Shown: positions 60,801 to 64,000 of the stretch, piece by piece | Numbering within the stretch: position 1 is the first letter of the stretch | How the letters are laid out: every line of letters starts with the position of its first letter | Origin: Cheilinus undulatus | Lineage: Eukaryota; Chordata; Actinopteri; Labriformes; Labridae | Direction of reading: 5' to 3' | Length of the DNA stretch: 64,000 nt | Assembly (NCBI RefSeq): GCF_018320785.1 | Contig: NC_054882.1 | Coordinates: forward strand, 31,314,719-31,378,718 | Notes under the pieces: generated by a model | Seen by the model: only the letters and a program-made list of their open reading frames with translations | What the model was told of the DNA's origin: nothing | Databases searched by the model: none | Position numbers and translations under genes: made by a program

Positions 60801-63800
60801 CTATAGTTTGCTTTATGAAGTGTCATGTGCATACAGCCTGAGGCTTCTAACGCACTTACTGGATGAGTTTCTATAAGCTGTAATTAACACCCTCATTATG
60901 CATGGGTGTGTGTGTTTGTGAGCGTGTGACTCACCTCCATTGGCTAAGGCATTCTCCAGCACTTTGTCATCAGACTGCTCCATCACCTCCCTCATACACT
61001 GATGTGTTTTTTTAATCACACTGAGCAGGTGAAAGGAAAAAACGTCATGATCACAAAAATGCTTCCATGAATTAGAGAGGTTGTCATTTATGTTGTATTG
61101 TATTGTATTATTATATTGTATTTAGTCACAGTTTCTCAAGGCTTATTCTCTGGAAATGTCTCTTCTCCAAATGGCAGTGAGGTCTACAATGAACTATCAA
61201 ATAAACTGAGGGATTAATTTAAACAAGAAAAGATGAAACAAAATAATATTATCATCCCTACTTACACCACTCCAGCTCAAGTAGACCAACAAAGAATTTA
61301 AAATCAGGAGGGAAAACTAACCGTCAGCGGCCCCTGACCATCAATTTATAATGACACAGACTGCACACAAGCTCAGAGTAACACAACTTATTTAAGGACA
61401 CCGCTGCATGTAGCTACAACCAGGCCATAACTACTGAGACAAAAAGCACGAGCAACATTTTCAGACTGATACTTAGATATTATTTTTTACCTCTCAGTCA
61501 GTGTGTCAAGCTTGGAAAGATCATCTGACACGCTGAGCAGACTGTCCAGTATTCCCACCTGAGGTCACAGCAGAGACAGCACAGTTAGTGTTACTGTATC
61601 ATCGATCCGACATCACAGAGAGCTCAGATCACACAAGCAACGCTCCAGCATGGCCTGGTTTTTAAAGGAATAGTTCAGCATTTTTTGAGTGGGGCTGTAT
61701 GAGGTGCTTATCAATTGTAAGTTTATGAGCCACAGAAGATGTCGGTCAGCTCAGCACCTTGACTGATAAACGGACAGGATTGCAGACGCAGGAGCTAGGC
61801 TATACACTGGGTGGAAAGTAAGTAATTACATTTACTTAGCATTTTTGTATTTTGTACTTTTTTAAGTATGTCAGTGACATTACCTTCACAAAAGTATATT
61901 TTGGGAAAATATTGTACTTTATCATGTTAATAAAAGCATAATTTACTAAGTAAAAAAACTAAAACTAAAAGCCTAAATCAGGAGGTTCTAGTGAAACATA
62001 GCAAGAAACTGATTCCACATCACATCCCAGAACATCTGTTGCACTTCACTTTATTATAAAGGTGTGTCTTAAACCAAAAAAAACTTGGCTTTTGATCCAT
62101 ATTATCATGTTGGTATTGACAATAAAAGATAACATTTTCCTGTACGGCTCCTCAGTAGTAACTTACATTTATCAAACTTTGAATAAAATATGTTTTGCTT
62201 TCACTGCAATAGATTTATTTGCCTGCTACTAAAATGATTTTGGAATAGTTCATGCCTTTATGGGCACACACTACATGGAACTGATTTTTAAAAATATTTT
62301 GGTGTTAAGAAGGACAAAAGTTATGCCTAATTGGAGGTGTGGCTGATATGACTGCAGGTTAGCATGGAGTAGCTGTTTGCTGGAAGGCTAAGCTCTGCCT
62401 CAGTTCCATGTCTTTGTCTGGTAGGCAGGTAGTTAGTTTGACGGCAGTGCCACACTGATATCTCAGCTTACCCCCTCCGTTTCTAGCCATTATAAGCAGA
62501 TATTAATATAAAACTGTTTTTTTTTCACATCTACTGCATCAGGCTCTTTGAGAGAGTAATGCCTGCCAAAGAATCAAAACAAAAGACCTTTTTCCTGCAT
62601 AGGCTTTTCATCAGTAACAACACAGCAGAAAAGCATCAAACCTAAGGATGGACAAAATGATAGCTCTAGAAATATGCAGCTAAAAGATCTCGATCTCCCC
62701 TTTGTGGCTGGCTATAGTATAGGGGATTGGACTCGCTGATCTCGCTGCAAAAGGCTAATGATCAGTTTAATTTGAAAAAAAAATAAAAATATTTAAACAA
62801 TACATTAGACTAAATGTTTGTCAAAGAACAAGTAAAGATGGCCCATGTACAAATGTAGTTGATGGCCCCTGTGTGAAGTAACGCCTCTGTTCCATGGATG
62901 AATTTCATATACTGATGGAGAAAAGCTGTTTAAAAGTTGCTCCAAAAGGCTTTGCATGTACCTAGAGATGCAAAACCAGTCACCACTTTTAAAACATCCC
63001 TCATTAAGTGACATACAGGCATTAAATGACAACAGTGGTTTATCAATCAGTAAATAAACATTATGGAATGCCATTTTATGGTAAAAATTCTCATTTTAAA
63101 ATAATATTCAGGGAATGGAGTGGAGCCAAGCTGTCCATCACTTCATGGTGTGGACAGATTCAGTGCAGCTAGACAGTGCTTCACCATGGTGTCTGCTGCT
63201 GATTGGCTTCAGAAGTTCCATTTAGTAATCAAATGACTGACTTCATTCAGGTTTTGCCCAATTTTTTCTACAGTTTATATTTGCTCCAAACAGACTTTAA
63301 ATATATTGTGAGTTTTTAGATTTTTTTTTAAATTAGTGAAATTACATGGGGTAAACATTTCCATCTGCTATAGTGTGCCTGCACTCCTGCCTGTTTCTCA
63401 GTAGATGGGCTGGAATGACTAACATCTCCTGTAGTTAATAAACTTACTAATAATTAGTACCTTATACACCCCCTCTTCAAGAATCCTAAACTTTCCATTT
63501 GAAAACTAAACCAGAGAGTCTACCTCAAAATGTCAGTGTTTGAACTTGTAACGAGGTGGAAAAGTGCAGCTAAAATGTGAGCAGGTGAGCATAGATCACG
63601 TTGAGTGAAATGGGTCAGATGGAAATTTTGCCTCAAACTGCAAAGAGCAACCTGAGCCTGTGCACCTTCACCAGAGAAGGACACCAAACACCATCAGCCT
63701 CCTAAGCAGCACTATACTGTACTAACACTGCATTAACCTACACATACAGTTCCTCTTTTCCTCTCTTGATGACAATGAAACTGTCACATATCTGGTTCTT

Positions 63801-63998
63801 GTGTAAGTATTTACTTTCTACTGAAGACCACTCAGGATTCTCTAATGGAGAGGTGATGAAAAATCCTACCTTGAGTTCAGGAATGGAGAACCTGCAGCAG
63901 GATGCCAGATGTGTTTTGGCTATGGTGCGCTTGAGTTTCTCCACACTGGTTATACTGGTCTTGTCCAAAGGGACAGAAATTAACCACAAGTCTGTCAT
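48803..63998 (-). CDS. atp6v1c2: V-type proton ATPase V1 subunit C (C2-like, divergent), 12 coding exons
   Basis: Exons in transcript order: 63998-63870, 61558-61491, 61020-60935, 58635-58541, 55513-55422, 55209-55114, 55014-54946, 53107-53015, 52924-52837, 51168-51071, 50949-50820, 48892-48803. They total 1134 bases, 377 residues, all in frame (human C1 is 382). Subunit C bridges V1 and Vo and controls their reversible assembly. Conserved blocks are the MTDLWLIS start, [55 protein letters not shown] and VESVLRYGLPV. It lacks the long insert of the human C2 isoform before RWLKVNF. KLDT, SRTxAYN and [10 protein letters not shown] lean towards C2, while FQWD is C1-like. Many otherwise conserved positions differ, including the C-terminus (NLLEIS), so it may be a fish-specific or fast-evolving paralogue. 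The 5' UTR and promoter lie beyond the window. Confidence 0.9.
52165..52355 (-). repeat. tRNA-derived SINE, second copy
   Basis: On the minus strand, GTTGATGGCTTAGCTGTTCGG (A-box region, trimmed here) and AGGTTCAAGTCTGATC (B box) lead into the same body as at 14385, ending CCTTTATTGGGAGAGG in plus-strand sense. It lies in the V-ATPase intron between exons 9 and 10. Confidence 0.65.
55595..56550. mobile_element. DNA transposon (AACCCCAATTCC end) with a nested insertion
   Basis: The ends are ATTCCAAAAAAAGTTGTGGC on the left and CCAACTTTTTGGAATTGGGG on the right, with flanking GCAAATTATTGCATTCTGTT typical of this fish family. The interior 55890-56215 is instead homologous to the repeat at 32945-33185, so a second element has inserted into the first. 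Confidence 0.6.
57840..58080. repeat. interspersed repeat (GCTGACGTCACACAGGCTTT type)
   Basis: CAATATGGAAGCCGCCGC, GGCTTCAAGAGCTGTTTGAG and GCTGACGTCACACAGGC. A more decayed relative (GATTGGCTTCAGAAG to ACAGTTTATATTTGC) lies at 63120-63290. Both are in introns of the V-ATPase gene. Confidence 0.45.
59770..60010 (+). repeat. degenerate tandem repeat (TTTTGCCACTTTTCACCA-like)
   Basis: A dozen or so imperfect copies of a unit of about 18-22 bases based on GCCACTTTT(C/G)ACNATTT, for example GCCACTTTTTGACAATTTCT and ACCACTTTTCACGATTTTCC. Confidence 0.65.
60450..60690. repeat. interspersed repeat of unknown class
   Basis: TGTCTCAAGACAATTTACAA, AGCAAGAACCTTGAGCAGGA and GACGGCCATCTGCCAAAGCT. This order is shared by a widespread fish repeat that I recognise but cannot classify. 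The small ORFs here are part of it. Confidence 0.5.
61660..61990. repeat. two adjoining repeats: AAAGGAATAGTTCAGCATTT and a Tol2-like stretch
   Basis: The first (61662-61800) matches a common fish repeat type. The second (GGGTGGAAAGTAAGTAATTA, 61809 onward) has the GTACTTTTTTAAGTA character of Tol2-like ends. The right boundary is unclear. Confidence 0.35.
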
Positions 63999-64000
63999 GA

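Noticed and set aside
60191-60876. Three plus-strand ORFs of 73-84 codons
   Set aside because: They lie in an interspersed repeat inside a V-ATPase intron.
1-64000. CRISPR array, phage, operon or other prokaryotic system
   Set aside because: The tandem repeats lack spacers of constant length, and the genes are all spliced vertebrate genes.

Overview
The window is nuclear DNA from a vertebrate, almost certainly a ray-finned (teleost) fish. It has intron-rich genes with GT-AG junctions, AT-rich spacers, and a dense load of DNA transposons of types common in fish: hAT with 8-bp duplications, Tc1/mariner with long inverted repeats, Tol2-like ends. It also holds tRNA-derived SINEs and dead LINE fragments. 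There are no operons, phage, CRISPR or other prokaryotic features. Names rest on reading the translated exons against remembered families; no search was run.

Five protein-coding genes could be rebuilt exon by exon. In each the joined exons stay in frame from ATG to stop. (1) 110-3195, minus: a PRL-type phosphatase (ptp4a2-like, 168 aa), with probable 5' UTR exons near 6840-6975 and 7673-7790. (2) 15507-18578, plus: a beta connexin of the GJB3/4/5 group (271 aa) whose coding region is split by two introns. (3) 22520-31674, minus: bsdc1 (433 aa, 11 coding exons). (4) 36965-42024, minus: a PLP-dependent serine/threonine dehydratase (sds/sdsl type, 322 aa), with a probable untranslated first exon near 45.6 kb. 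(5) 48803-63998, minus: a divergent V-ATPase V1 subunit C, closest to C2 (377 aa, 12 exons). Its start codon lies three bases from the window edge.

The genes do not form one pathway. PTP4A2, BSDC1 and the GJB3/4/5 cluster all map to human 1p34-35, so the first half looks like conserved vertebrate synteny.

The rest is intron and spacer filled with transposon debris. The clearest pieces are a 359-bp hAT-type element with a perfect 8-bp duplication (13975-14333), a larger relative inside the first coding intron of the connexin gene (16251-17239) carrying a CpG-rich segment and a short ORF, and a nearly complete Tc1/mariner element inside the dehydratase gene (38634-40184). No undescribed system stands out. 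The best leads are the in-frame N-terminal extension upstream of ptp4a2, the intron-split connexin, the divergent V-ATPase C subunit, the cargo-bearing hAT element, and a promoter-like CpG/CRE patch at 20.1 kb with no visible gene.
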